Assembly: GCA_033239125.1 (NCBI GenBank)
Contig: BSWB01000001.1
Coordinates: forward strand, 25,881,501 to 25,945,500
From: Fagopyrum homotropicum
Taxonomy: Eukaryota; Streptophyta; Magnoliopsida; Caryophyllales; Polygonaceae
Direction of reading: 5' to 3'
DNA length: 64,000 nucleotides
Of this stretch, positions 1 through 12,243 are shown in pieces (the stretch's first letter is position 1; each line of letters opens with the position of its first letter). The notes under the pieces are model-generated. The model worked only from the letters and a program-made list of their open reading frames with translations, made no database searches and was not told the origin of the DNA. Made by a program: the position numbers and the translations under genes.

Positions 1-1
1 C

Positions 2-136
2 GATGGGAAGACTGTTTGGGCCCAAAATGTGCTACCGGCCCAATGGAAGCCCGGGACCATATACGAGACTGGTGTACAAATTGATGATCTTAACATTGGG
101 GGTTGCTACCCTTGCGAGCTCAGCCGCTGGAAATAG
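2..136 (+). CDS. C-terminal end of an unidentified protein (5' part outside window)
   Basis: The frame is open from base 2 to a TAG at 134-136, giving 44 residues that end in GGCYPCELSRWK. The composition (several Trp and Cys, no low complexity) and the AT-rich non-coding sequence directly downstream suggest the last exon of a real host gene on the plus strand. I do not recognise the family. No retrotransposon motif is visible in it. It could also be a gene fragment, because only the tail is in view. Confidence 0.45.
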   Translation, partial: DGKTVWAQNVLPAQWKPGTIYETGVQIDDLNIGGCYPCELSRWK

Positions 137-802
137 TTTAAAAAAAAATTTTTTTAGAGTTTTTATTTGATAAATATCTCAATAATTTCCTTTATTTTCC
201 ACTCAATAGTCAATATGTTATTTTATTTGTATGGTAATTGCGTTCTTTTGTTCATATTTCAATACATATACAAGTAATTGTTTATCTCATTATCCACAAG
301 CCATATAAACCAAATTCATTTACAATTACTTTCGGTTACGTACGTGTCACTCCCGCACACAATGCGTGTAAGAAAGTGTTAGTTTGTTATAGACAGATGA
401 CACAACATTTACATGGCCTATGAGATGACGCACACATGATGTACCTAATAATACAAGCATAATGTTTTTCATGTCTCTCTTTTGTTCTTCTCGTGCCTCT
501 TACTTTTCTTACATTAATCTCCAACAATGTTATTGTATGTCTTCAAGAAGTTCAATCGGGGAAACGCATTAAAGGAAACGCATCTCCGAATGACCAACAG
601 ACCAAGATACCTTTTTCTCCGGTCCATAGACTGAAATCGCATATCCAAGTCATCCTTGTTATGTGCATCCATATGATCAACCAAGTTTGCCACATTTCTT
701 TCTCACTCTTTTTTCTATAATAATGTAACCATTTATAATGAATGAAAAAGATCATCTATATGTCTTTGTCGCTAAGAACAAATCATGTTTTATAAATGAA
801 AA
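137..802. other. Non-coding AT-rich spacer
   Basis: This holds the probable 3' flank of the left-edge gene and intergenic sequence up to the copia A insertion. The short open frames here (238-423, 493-720) have no recognisable motif or coding bias. The last five bases (798-802, GAAAA) are the left target-site duplication of copia A. Confidence 0.5.
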
Positions 803-939
803 TGTTAATATTCAGAAGAGAGAAAGAGAGGAATATTGTTGTAACAGAATGGAATGATTAAGCTTATTATTCAATACAATGAGTTTGGTATTTATACACA
901 TATTATGTAAGTGATTTAGCTACTATTATATCTCCAACC
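803..939 (-). repeat. Copia A 3' LTR
   Basis: It starts TGTTAATATTCA, matching 5383-5519 over its whole length. The terminal CA expected at 938-939 reads CC, merging with the polypurine-tract complement. The polyprotein stop codon (926-928) lies inside this LTR, so the pol frame runs through the polypurine tract into U3, which is common in copia elements. Confidence 0.9.
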
Positions 940-3900
940 CCCCCCTCAAACTGGGAATGGTAGACATTCCAAGTTTGCTAAGCAATCGATTTTGTTGAGG
1001 TGAAGGGATGATCTTGGTCATAACATCTGCTAGTTGATCACTAGTAGGGACATGACGCAGCTCCAACAAACCTTCCATGACTTTATCCCTAGTGAAGTGA
1101 CAATCTATTTCAATATGTTTAGTTCTCTCATGGAAAACCGGATTCTTGCTCATTTGGATTGCAGAAATGTTGTCACAGTGGAGAGTGATAGGTTGGGGAG
1201 GAGACAACTTTAGTTCTTGGAGAAGACGAATTAACCAAGTGACTTCATCAGCAGCATGGGCCATTGCTCGATATTCAACTTCTGTTGAACTTCTAAATAC
1301 TGTATTCTGCTTCTTAGATTTCCAACTAATTGGAGAATTGCCAAGTAGAACGATGTAGCCACTGACACTCCTCCTAGTGAAAGGACAAGAAGCCCAGTCT
1401 GAATGTGTGTAAGCTAGGAGTTTCGGTTGATCAGAACTGTTGAGTAAAATTCCATGACCAATTGTTCCTTGGACATAGCATAGAGTGTGATGTAGAGCAT
1501 CCAAGTGGGTAGAATAGGGCTCCTACATGAACTGACTTAAACACTGGACAACAAATGACAAATCTGGACGTGTATTGGCGAAGAAGTTCAATTATCCAAC
1601 CAATGAACGATATAGAGAAACATCAGATATAGGGGTGCCTTCATGTGGTAACAACTTTTGATTTAAGGGTAAAGGAGTAAAGGTAGGTCTAGCAGGTAAT
1701 AAGTTAGCTTCATCCAGAAGTTCCAAAGTAAACTTTCGTTGAGCAAGCACTATTCCAGAGGGCGTATGTGCAACTTCAAGTCCCAAAAAAAATGTAATAG
1801 GCCCAGATCCTTGATGCTGAATGTACTGTCCAGAAACTGCTTAAGGGAAGTAATAGTAGGCTCACTAGATCCTGTTACTAGCAAGTCATCCACGTAAATT
1901 ACAACAATGGTGATATCAAGACCATTGTATTTTTAAGAATAATGAGTAATCATTCTTAGATTGAGTGAAACCTTGATCAATAAGGGAAGTAGTAAGGCGA
2001 TAGAATCACTGTCGAGAGTCCTGATTGAGCCCGTACAAGGACTTTCTTAGCTTGCAAACAAGAGACTTAGGGTTGGGTATCCCAGGAGGTAATCTCATAT
2101 ATACATCTTTATATAAGTCTCCATGAAGAAATGCGTTATTTACGTCCATTTGGTGAAGTTTCCACCCTTTGGAAGCAGCTATAGCAAGAATAGCTCATAT
2201 GGTAGTCATTTTGACCACTGGAGAAGACGTCTCATGATAATCGATGCCCTCTTTTTGGTTGAATCCTTTAGCTACGAGACGTGCCTTGTACCTTTCTAAT
2301 GTACCATCAACTTTTAATTTTACCTTGAAAACCCACTTGCAACCAATTGCCTTTTTGCCTTGAGGTAGAGGAGTAAGATCCCATGTGCGGTTGTTGTGTA
2401 GAGCTTGATACTCTTTATCCATAACCTCAACCCACTTAGGATCATTAGAAGCTTCAACATACGAGATAGGCTCAACAAATGAATGTAATGAAGAAAGAAA
2501 GGCAATATGAGATGAAGGTAAAGAGAGGGGTAGAGAAGTACCTGGTGATGACGAGCAGAAGCTATATGTACATATGTAGTCAGAGAGGTAAGGAGGTGGT
2601 TTGTGAATTCTAGTAGAACATCTGTTGGGGGATGAAGGTAGAGAAGCTTCAACAGGTTGTGTATGAAGGTTGGTCATAGGTGAATCATTATGAAGGGAAG
2701 TATGATTATGAGAGTCATTAGAAGGAGTAGGCATAAATGGGGAGGACGAGGTAGGAGTTGCATGAGAACTAAGATGATCAAAAGGTATGTTGTTGGATAA
2801 GGATGATGGAGAAAATATAAGGGACTTAATGGTTGATGAAGTATGTAGTGTAGGAAATGGAGAAGTGGATATAGGAGAAATATGATGAAATGGGAGATAT
2901 TTTTCATGAAAGGTAACGTCCCTAGAGACAATAATTTCCCTAGTGTGAAGTGTTAGAACTTTATACCCTTTTTGAGCATAAGGATACCCAATGAAGACGC
3001 ATGGTTGTGAACGAGGCTCAAATTTATCTCGATTAACTTTGGGTTTGTGAGCAAAGCATAAGCATCCGAAAACCCGTAAATGATCATAGGTAGGCTTCTT
3101 TTGAAATAGAATTTCATAAGGAATTTTGTATGATAGAATGAGGGCTGGTCGACGATTGATTAAGTAGGTAGCGGTTAATATGCAATCACCCCAATAAGAA
3201 GGAGGTAATTTGGATTGAAATGAAAGAGATCGGGCAACCTCGAGGAGGTGTCTATGTTTACGTTCGACGATACCGTTTTGTTGAGGGGTATAAACACATG
3301 AGGTTTGATGAATGATACCTTGAGAGGAGTAGAAAATTAAAGCTTCTTTGCTTGAATACTCAAGGGCATTGTCGGATCGGATGGTTTTAATGGAAGTTTT
3401 GAACTGTGTATGGATCAAAGTCACTAATGATTTCAAAATGGATAGTGCATGACTCTTGTGAGACATCAAATATGTCCATTTGCACCTTGAGTGGTCATCA
3501 AAAATAGTAAGGAAATAGGATAGACCATTGTAAGTGTGATGTTTGTATGGCCCCCATGTATCAATATGAATGATATCAAAAATGTTTGTGGCCCCGGTGG
3601 AAGAGATGGGAAAAGAATATCTACTTTGGCGTGCTTGTGGGCAGATTGTACATATTGGAAGAGCTTTTGGAACCACAATATTATCATTAATACGTGACAT
3701 AACATCAAAAGGTAAATGACCCAAATGAGAGTGCCATAATTCGATAGAAGAACTGCTGTAAGTAAGATTCATGGAAAAACTATTCTTGGGAGAATTATTA
3801 CAAGTAGTAGAGGTGAAAGAATGTGTGTCATGAGTGGTATCAACAACATATAGCCCATCAACTACTCGTCCAATCACCAGAGGTCTCCTCGTCAAAGGGT

Positions 3901-5326
3901 CTTGAAGAGTACATTCATTAGCATTGAACATAATATGAGTTTTCAAATCAAGAGATAGCTTATGAATGGATATAAGATTGAATTAAAAATCAGGAACATG
4001 TAAAACATTGGATAATGTGATCTGATTGTTAAGTTTGATAGTGCCATGGTGAGCAACATAAGCTTTCTTGCCGTTTGGCATGGTGATATAGGAAGGATTG
4101 GAGATGGTGGTGTATGAAGTAAATAGATTAAGGTAAGGGGAGATATGGTCAGTAGCTCCACTGTCTAAGATCCATCGTGAGCTGAGATTATAAGACATAA
4201 AGCAAGAAGCCTTACCAACAAGAAGAGCTATGGGATCGTACGTGGAACTAGGAGACTGCTTCTTGTCCAAGAGAGCCAAGATCGAAGTCATTTGTTCGGG
4301 GGTAAAAGAAGTCTGAATTGAAGAAGTCTGGATTAAAGAAGCAGCGAGTTTATGGCCTGCTGGATAACCGATTATCTTCCAACATTTATTGCTATCATGT
4401 CTAGCTACTTTGCAATGAGAACTCCAAGCCAATCCTGGAATTGGAGAAGTTGGATAACCTACCAACTTCCAGCATTTGTCAATTGTGTGTCCACGAGTCT
4501 TGCAATGGTCACAATAAGGATGATTGTTGGATGTAAATCTTGGATCAAGATTGGTAGAGTTGCGAGATTGTTTGGAAGAATCAACCCGATGATGAGAATA
4601 TAAGGCAGACGAGTGTTCATCGATTGAAGAAATGTTAGAGAGATTCCCCTGACTCTCTTCTTGAAGAAGAAGTTTATAAACTCCATTGAGACTCGGATTT
4701 GGATGGAGCATCAGAATGTGAGACCGGACCAAATTGAAAGAATCATTGAGACCAACCAATAGCTGCATAATCTGTTGATCTTGAATCATAGCTAAGGTAG
4801 TAACATTCGAACCACACTTGCACACAAGATGAGTTAAAGCAAGAGTGTATTCATCCCATATGCATTTCAGATGTGTGAAATAAGAGGTTATAGATTGATT
4901 ACCTTGACTGATATTCCCCAATTCTTTCTGAATCTAATATAAATTGGTGTGATTAGATTTTCCAAACCTAATCCCCAATTCAGTCCATATCTGTGATGCG
5001 GTGGTGCAGAATAATACTGAATCGCCAATTTCTTTCTCCATGGAGTGCAATAGCCATGAAATCAACATGCTATTGCACTGATCCCATTTAGCGATCAGCT
5101 TAGGATCAGATGTAGGTCGTTCACATTCGCCATTAACAAACGAAAGCTTGTTTTTGGCAGACAATGATACCTCGATAACACATTTCCATTTGGAAAAATT
5201 GGTGCTATTGAAGAGCGTAGTAGAAAGTTTAAGAGACGCAACATCGGAATGATGCAGTTGTAGTTGAAGAAGGAATGCATCATCTAGAGCAGCAGATGTG
5301 TTTGATTGATCGGAGGGTGTCGCCAT
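926..5326 (-). pseudogene. Copia A gag-pol polyprotein, broken by stop codons
   Basis: The 4401-bp span is exactly 1467 codons, and all major blocks (5326-4934, 4921-3983, 3946-2195, 1786-1592, 1504-926) are in one frame. Domains in order are gag, a CCHC knuckle (CDHCKTRGHTIDKC), protease (WILDSGATDHIS), the GAG-pre-integrase block (LWHSHLGHL), integrase core with HIDTWG and RSDN, RT (YVDD at 1885-1896) and RNase H (YTHSDWA). Breaks include stops at about 4934 (likely CAG to TAG), 3983, 2195 (likely CGA to TGA), a Trp codon turned TGA near 2000, and at least one local frameshift near 1930. The encoded protein would act in a cytoplasmic virus-like particle and nuclear integration complex. It cannot be made from this copy. 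Confidence 0.9.
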
Positions 5327-5370
5327 TATTGGATAGCTATGGAAGCTTGTGTTGGTTGAAAATTAACCAA

Positions 5371-5382
5371 CCTTTGATACCA
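5371..5382 (-). promoter_or_regulatory. Copia A primer-binding site (initiator Met tRNA)
   Basis: On the minus strand the 12 bases next to the 5' LTR read TGGTATCAAAGG. This matches the plant initiator-Met tRNA primer site TGGTATCAGAGC except at the tenth and twelfth bases. It abuts the LTR without a spacer. Confidence 0.85.
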
Positions 5383-5519
5383 TGTTAATATTCATTAGAG
5401 AGAAAGAGAGGAATATTGTTGTAACAGAATGAAATGATTCAGCTTATTATTCAATACAATGAATTTGGTATTTATACATATATTATGTAACTGATTTAGC
5501 TACTATTATATCTCCAACA
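5383..5519 (-). repeat. Copia A 5' LTR
   Basis: A 137-bp LTR running from TGTTAATATT to TCTCCAACA. It is followed by the right target-site duplication GAAAA at 5520-5524. Confidence 0.9.
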
Positions 5520-6440
5520 GAAAACATACTTCAACTTGGCCTTAATTAGAATCTTCTAAGCTTTGGGAAAGATGTTGTAATTCTTAATACATTGTATGTG
5601 TACAAACGTTAAAGCATGATCGACACAAGACTTGTTTACGTATTTTGGGTGTTAAAACGCTACGTTTACGGAACCTCGAGAGGGGAAATCTAGTCCCATA
5701 TTTCACTAAGCATTTAAGATAATCTACAATAAGCATAGCTTAAGTTTGCATGTAAGTCAACTCGGTAATCAACCCTAATCTAGGAGTATAAAACATAAGA
5801 GTATAAGTAGATAGAGATTGATAGTGAAATAGCCCCTATATGGTCAAACAAAGCTTCGACAAAAATTGTTATCTTCGTAGCGAAGACTCTCGCTGGAGAA
5901 GCCTAGATCCAAGGATGAACGTCTTGGAGCCACCGCGGCCACCTCCTCTTCTCTCTTTCTCCCGCACTCTCTCTCTCTCTCTGAAAACCCTAAACGAGAA
6001 GAGAGTGTGATTTTGTTGAGCATCTTAGGATTTTTTTTGCTACCTCTCCATGTTTGTATATATACTTTAGAGGATGAGTTGAAGCTCATTGCTTCACTTA
6101 AGTGAACCGGCTTGCTTTAGCATGTTATCATAACCGAGTTATCAAAACCCGGTTCACTTGGTAATGGATCAGACTTGTAATGGATCACAAAGCCACTAAC
6201 ATAACCTGGCCTCTAACTATATACACGACCCACATGAAAAATAAAAGAACCAACAAATGCTAAGTGTTAGATAATCCTCCTCAAAGACATGTTATAACAT
6301 CTCTTGGGTTATTTCTACCTAAATTAGATCACTTATCTAGTTGGCAACATATGATTCAAGAGCCACCTATATCACATCTTGAGCATATCATCTAACAACC
6401 TATACTTAGAGTTATTACATGAGTCAAACACTTGCATGGC
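5520..6440. other. Unassigned spacer with a small minus-strand ORF
   Basis: No recognisable gene. A minus-strand frame at 5844-6089 (81 codons) is Arg/Glu/Ser rich because it crosses a CT/GA microsatellite (about 5966-5982). The surrounding sequence (a TTTAGGGTTTTC-like motif then GA-rich) resembles a plant 5' UTR and first exon. It could be a gene-promoter fragment or LINE 5' sequence, and I cannot choose between them. Confidence 0.3.
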
Positions 6441-6510
6441 TTACAATGCTATAAGTTATTACAAATGTGAAACATTAATGTCATTGTTTGTCACATATAT
6501 CAATTGTGAT
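6440..6510 (+). pseudogene. L1-type LINE fragment, endonuclease N-terminal side
   Basis: The frame ending at 6510 continues in the same frame after the solo LTR at 7510 if one copy of GTGAT is removed. It encodes a hydrophobic strand then D-P-Q-R-R-G-I-I-W, the usual lead-in to the GDFN motif of plant LINE endonucleases. The upstream limit of the LINE is not clear. Confidence 0.5.
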
Positions 6511-7509
6511 TGAAGAACTGAGTGGGGGTAGAATAAGGATGAAAATACTCTATAAGGAGGGTTGAATAGAGTATGAGAACTTTTAGCAATCGCGGTGTCA
6601 AGGCTTTGAAATAAATCTCAAGGCTTTGAAGTCGATCTTTGAAACATGTGACGTTAATTGTTTCTCAAGGCCTTGAAGCGAATATCAAGGTCTTGACTTT
6701 GAACCTGTAAAAACTTGTTAGTCACAATATAAACAAATAAAGTGCGGAAATAAAATAAAGATCGACACGCGATATGCTTACGAAGTTCGGCTCTAACACC
6801 TACGTCTCCACCTAGGGTTTCCAACCATAGGATTAACTATCTATTATTTTGCTTCTTTTGAGTCCTAGATACAACCTAGAAAAACTTCCCTTCTTCTCTC
6901 ACTTGTAGCCTCACCGCTACAACCTGGTCAACTCAAATCTTGCGAACAATAGCCTAGTCACTTCGTAGAGTAACACTGAGTACAACACTTTCAAGATATG
7001 CCAATATCGCTCTTGTGTTTAACTAACTCTCTCAACAGAAAAGGAACAAGGATCACATTTAGAACAAGATAAACTATGTCGATGAAGAAAGCTGGAGAAT
7101 CTCTATGTAAGCGTTGTTGTTTCTTCACCACGACTGGATTCTTATATAAGCTTCTGTGAATGCTTGCTTCTCTTGACCATTTGAACGTGTCTAAAACTCT
7201 CCACAAAATCTGGACAAATCTTATACATAATCTCAGTTGTTGAACGTTCGAGTCCACTCCACATATTTTGAACGATAATTTCAACAAACTCTTATACATA
7301 ATCTTGATTGTTGAAGATCTTTAGCCGTTGAAGATCTTCTTGATATTTTCTCTCATAGCTGTTTGAACCTCTAACCACCTACATAAATCATGTTACAAAC
7401 AAGATAAGAAATCTTATATATAACCAATATTTGTTAGTCGTAAATGCATTTTGTAATGTCTTCCATCATCCCTCCAATCATAACAATACTCATCAAGGTG
7501 GAGTTATCA
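6511..7509 (-). mobile_element. Solo LTR, Sirevirus-related (999 bp)
   Basis: It begins TGAAGAACTGAG and ends AAGGTGGAGTTATCA, a diverged and shorter version of the LTRs of the Sirevirus-like element at 9074-18524. It is flanked by a perfect GTGAT duplication (6506-6510 and 7510-7514). Internal sequence and a second LTR are absent, so this is a solo LTR left by LTR-LTR recombination. It carries several TCAAGG-N-CTTGA type motifs (about 6600-6700). It lies inside the LINE. Confidence 0.9.
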
Positions 7510-9073
7510 GTGATCCTCAAAGACGAGGGATAATATAGTCACTACTTACAAATATTATTACAACGGTGGTCAAACATATGGTTGTGCGATGTGACTTTAA
7601 TGTCATTGCAAGCCTCAACAAGTTCTAGAGGTCTGGCTAGTTATCTAGAGAGTATGTTAATTTTGGTCATTGTTTAACGAGAACATGTTGATTGATCTTG
7701 GATACCAAGGTTCTCCTTTTACTTGGAACCGAGGAATAGATGCTAATACACATATCCATAAGCGCCTTGATCGTGTATGTATATCAATTGTTGGACAAGC
7801 CAGATGGACTAATGCTAGTGTCTAACACTTGCCTCGTCTATCTTTAAATCACAACCCTCTACTTCTCTCCTTTAAAGGCCACTGGAAAGACAGTCATCAT
7901 CGACACCCTTTTTGCTTTCTTGGTGGGTGGATTACACACCCGAAATTCGTCCCATTACTTGAATATGTTTGGGATAGAGCTGCCTCCCTTCCAATTTCAC
8001 TTTCTAAACTAAGGGTTGGTTTTTTGTAAATGGAATAGGGAAGTGTTTGTAAATATATTTGAAAGGAAGAAGTCCCTTATTAAATAATATGTAGAGATCC
8101 ATAATGCTTTGGCCCAACATATTTCAGATGAGCTGATTTAAAAAGAACTCCTTATCATTCAGGATCTTGAAAACACAATGACCTAGAAAGATAACTTATG
8201 GTGTCTGAAATCAGGACAACAATGGCTCACTTGTGGAGATAAAAATATAGCATTTTTCACACTTATATTATGATTAGAAGGCATAGGAATAGTGTAGAGG
8301 ACCTCAAATTAGAGAATGTCATCTGATGCTTTGACCAACGAAGTCTAGAGATGCATGCTACGTCGTTATTCCAGTAGTTATATGGTCTTTATAACCATGC
8401 ACCCCTCCTCTTTATTCCGATGGGTGGATTTCTGAAACTTACAAGTGCACAAAGACATGAACTTTCACGTGATGTGACTACGGAGGAGATTATTTCTGCT
8501 ATGCGGGGTATGGGACCACTAAAGGCACCTGATGTGAATGACTTCCATCCTATCTTCTTTCAAAAAATATGGCATGTGGTTTGATCTTTCTTGACTAAAC
8601 TTGTTTTTGATTTTTTCCAAGAGGGCACTCTTCCACTAACCTCAACCAAAACGCTTATCATGCTAATTGGAAAGGTGGATAGACCGGAGATTATGTCCAA
8701 CTCAGGCTAATTAGTCTTTGCATAGTCTTATACAAGACGATTATGAAGGTTTTGGTCAACCGCTTAAAGCCTTTGATGAGAGAGCTTGTGAGCCCTATAC
8801 AAAGTAGCTTTATTTTTAGACAATTGATAATAGGTAATATTGTGGTTATCTAGGAGGTTGTGCATTCAATGTGAAAAAAGATGGATGAAAGGGTTGGATG
8901 GTTCTTGAACTCGATTTGGAAAAAAACCTACAACTAGATCTGATGGGAATTTATTGAGGAAACCTTATGGGACCTCGATCTTCTCATCGACTGAATCAAT
9001 CGTATGCCCAATGTGTCTTCACATGTTCTATGTTTGTCCTGTGGAATGGAGAAAAGGTGAATCAATTCCCTAC
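7510..9073 (+). pseudogene. L1-type LINE fragment: end of endonuclease and start of reverse transcriptase
   Basis: Reading frames with many stops and shifts encode a degraded GDFNV motif (CDFNV near 7590), the endonuclease end (SPFTWNRG, KRLDR, HLPRLSLNHNPLLL, about 7700-7870), then RT N-terminal motifs: WLTCGDKN-AFFH (about 8225), KAPD-NDFHPIFF (about 8525-8560) and Q-SSFIFRQ (about 8800). These are typical of plant L1 LINE ORF2, which would nick DNA and prime reverse transcription at the target. The fragment stops at the Sirevirus insertion, just inside the motif before QGDP. Confidence 0.85.
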
Positions 9074-10336
9074 TAAAGAACCGGTAGGTGATATAAATAG
9101 GATAAATAATACTCTAGAAGGGGGGTTGAATAGAGTATGAGAACTTTTCGCAAACCCAAATCTCAAGGCCTTGAAACCTCTTTCAAGGGCCTTGATGTCA
9201 ATCTGTGCTCTTTGTGAAACTTTGATTTCAAGGGCTTTGAAAGTCCTTTCAAGGGCCTTGACTTCTTGCTCCTACAAAATAAAGTTAGTCACAATAAAGT
9301 ATATATGGTGCGGAATTGAAAAGATTGACACGAGGATATGTTTACGAAGTTCGGCTCTAAATAGCCTACTCTCTGTCCTAGGGTATATCCGTAGGATCTA
9401 ACTATCTATTATCAGCTTCAAAGAGTCCTAGATACAAACTAGAAGAAATCCCCTTCTTCTCTCACTGTAGCCAACGCTACGATCTAGCTCCAACTCTTAA
9501 CCTAGCTATAATAGCCTAGTTACTTCGCAGAGTAACACACACTCTAATATAACACTATTTAGATCTTCCAATGGAGCTCTAGTGTTTTCTCTCTCTAAGG
9601 GGAAAAAGCTTTTTGAATGAGAGAAAGAAAAATAATGAATGAAGATGATCTAGTTGCTTGAAGATGTAGAATATGTTTTACGATGTAGGCTTGTGTGTTT
9701 TTCTTCTTCGACTATCATCTTCGTTTATACTCTTCGATGGAAAGGTCTTCTAGCCGTTGTGAAGATGACCGTTGAAGGTAAATCTTCGTTTCTATGAAGA
9801 ACGTTTTCTTATTCGGAGATAAGTTAGAAGTTGTAAAACTACAACCCCTATTAACACGTTGATCTTTTACTCCGATCTTCTCGTGTTCTATGTGAAGAGA
9901 AGATGTTGTTGCCGTTGAGTTTGTTTAAGAAAATCTTCTGAAAATATTCTCTTTTTTTCATTTAAGATCTTCGATGATTCTATAGTTGACGAGATCTTCG
10001 GCTGAAATCTTCGGTTGGAATCTTATCAAAATCTTCTGGAAAAGTCTTGATGCGTATTTTGAATTCTTGTTTTGCATTCTTATAACTCCAAGGCTCTTGA
10101 TATCTTCCTTTGTATTCACCATCTTCCTTCGTCCTTAGAATTATACTTCAAGGCCCTTAAAACTAATATCAAGGCCCTTGACATATGCATTGTTGTACCT
10201 GCATTAAATTCAAACCAACCGAATATCTAAAAATATACTCAAGTACATTGTTAGTATATCCAACTGTTTATATTTGTGTGAAGTCTTCCATCATCATCAA
10301 CACCTGTAAACCTTTTCAATCAAGGTGGAGTTTTCA
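9074..10336 (-). repeat. Sirevirus 3' LTR
   Basis: A 1263-bp LTR whose first dinucleotide is TA instead of TG (9074-9075), a single G-to-A change from the other LTR. It contains six or more copies of a TCAAGG-CTTGA palindrome-like motif, including the perfect palindrome TCAAGGCCTTGA at 9163-9174. Confidence 0.93.
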
Positions 10337-10337
10337 A

Positions 10338-10350
10338 TCTCCCCCTTGAT
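10338..10350 (-). promoter_or_regulatory. Sirevirus polypurine tract
   Basis: On the coding (minus) strand the sequence CAAGGGGGAGA directly precedes the 3' LTR. It is the expected primer for plus-strand DNA synthesis. Confidence 0.75.
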
Positions 10351-10622
10351 TGAAGACAACACAAATTTTCGTACCTGCATTTGTTAGTTTAGCAATGCAT
10401 ATGAAAACCTCAAAAACTAAAATGCAAAATGTAGTATATCGGAATATCGGATCATATTTCTCCCCCTTTGTCTTTCAACAAGGGAGGAAAAGCAGTCAAA
10501 CCAAGGAGTTTAAAAACATAAGATTAGAGACCCAAAAAAATTGTATTTCCAAAACAAAATCAAACAGTTTAAATTCCCTCATAGAACTTTCTCTTGCCTT
10601 TTGATGAGGATTTCTTATAACA

Positions 10623-11945
10623 CTAGTCATCCATTTCAGTTTCCATACATCTTTTCTTTTCTGCAGCTCTTCTCTGTTTAACAACTTCATACTCAACTAT
10701 AGGTAAGAACATTGGCTCCTCATGAGTTGGATACAAAATAAATTTATTCTGTACACGCCTTTTACAATTCATCAGCATATTCTCAACCCGTTCTTGAGTA
10801 TGTTGAGCCACATCTTCAGGTATGAGCAAAATACTTCCCATTGCAGTTAGTGTAAGAGCGTTCATCAAATACATTTCATTGACTTTGGCATTTATAGTGG
10901 CTAGCAACTTAAAATTTGCATCCATTCTCCTCTTGACATCAAACTTAAAATCAGATATTTCACGACTAAGATAAGCTATTTGTTTCTCACAACCATCTAA
11001 TCGGATTTCTGGAGTAAGAGTAGATTTTGCTTCTTCATTCTGAGTAACTCCTTTTCCTTTTAGAATCCATGTTCCTGCAAGAGTTTTCTCAATACCCAGA
11101 CGTTTTAAGCAATTTTCATCAACTTTGCTGTTAATAGACTGTCTTACCTCAGAAGATGTATCAATTCTATAATATTCAAAGACTTTAGGCAGCAAATTTC
11201 CATAAGGTAAAGTAATGGATCTCTTAGAATTTACAGAATACAGCATATGGTTGAGAATCAAAGTAGGTACATCTATAGCCACCTCAGTCATAATCAGATG
11301 AATTAATCCCAAAGTTTGATCCGTCAACAACTCGCTTGAATTTGCACGAGGAATAACACATCTAACCAGTATAGTGAACAATATTTTTGCCTCTAGGGTT
11401 AAAGATGTATGAGTCAATTGACAGGAGGTAGAATTTGGAACTAGAAAATTTTCCTTAGAAATATTAACACTCTCTGATTTTGAAGGATAGTCAAATGCCA
11501 GATCTATAGGAATTCCAAAGATCTCACTTAAGATAGAAGGATTGAGTGAAATCGGAGTACCTTTAACTGAAGATTCAAGGGTGATACATCCTTTATCCCT
11601 TTTTGTGATGAGATTAACATAAAACAGTCTCGTAAGTCTTGGAAAGGCAAAATCTCCAGGGTTTAGGATATTTCAGATCGTTGAGTTCTTCAGCTTGTCA
11701 ATACAAGACATCTTGAGTGACTTCAAAAAGTCAATATCTACCAAGTCGCACATACATAGTTGTCGATTATGAAACCCATCCAGCCAAGATCCAGATGCTT
11801 GAAAATTAATGAACCAAGAAGAAGGAAGAGCAGTTATCTGAGATATATCTTGATTTTCAGAAAAATTCTCTCTTTTCTCAATCGAAGATTCCTTATCTTT
11901 CTGTTTGAGAGTTTGATGAGCACACCGCTTGCTTCTGGGTGCCAT
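10623..11945 (-). CDS. Env-like third ORF of the Sirevirus element, one internal stop
   Basis: The span is exactly 441 codons in one frame, starting MAPRSKRC and interrupted by a single TGA (11673-11675, between residues 90 and 92). The second part carries blocks such as VRCVIPRANSS, LILNHMLYS and LPYGNLLPKVFEYY, which resemble the putative plant transposon protein region often found as an extra ORF in plant LTR elements. The C-terminal third is charged with Cys and Lys/Arg. One weak hydrophobic stretch (about residues 370-385, near LTLTAMGSILLI) could be a membrane segment but is not convincing. In Sireviruses such an ORF lies between pol and the 3' LTR and is called env-like, with no proven function. 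It is better preserved than the pol next to it. Confidence 0.65.
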
Positions 11946-12243
11946 GAGAAAAGTATCAAAGAATTTTAAAATAGGGTTTTTGTGTGAAAGACTACAAGAA
12001 GATCCATTTTAAGAATGAAAGAATAATTCTTTGAAAAGATTTGGCTTTAGAAATCTTAAGTGCAAATCTTTTTTGAGAAAAATTTTTAAGAATTAAAATA
12101 TCCAAAAGATATTAACCCTTAAAAGATCCGTATCATTTTTATACCCTGAAATATGTTTCAAGATCCCCTTGAATTTCATTTGAAGGTCCTTGAAAACATC
12201 AATTGGGCTGCATACTAGGATGATTAAAACTTATTAACTCCTC

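Larger units (their letters stand above)
803..5519 (-). mobile_element. Complete Ty1/copia retrotransposon A, minus strand
   Basis: Two 137-bp direct repeats (803-939 and 5383-5519) bound a gag-pol polyprotein region read on the minus strand. The ends are flanked by a perfect 5-bp duplication, GAAAA at 798-802 and 5520-5524. A primer-binding site lies next to the right LTR, and a C-run at 938-946 (a G-run polypurine tract on the coding strand) lies next to the left LTR. The LTRs differ at several positions, so the insertion is not recent. Short LTRs and domain order protease, integrase, RT, RNase H place it in copia. It is inactive because the coding frame holds several stops. Confidence 0.95.

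Noticed and set aside
10911..11010. A true envelope glycoprotein with signal peptide and membrane anchor in the Sirevirus third ORF
   Set aside because: No convincing signal peptide or transmembrane helix is seen; only the position and a plant transposon-protein-like region support the env-like label.
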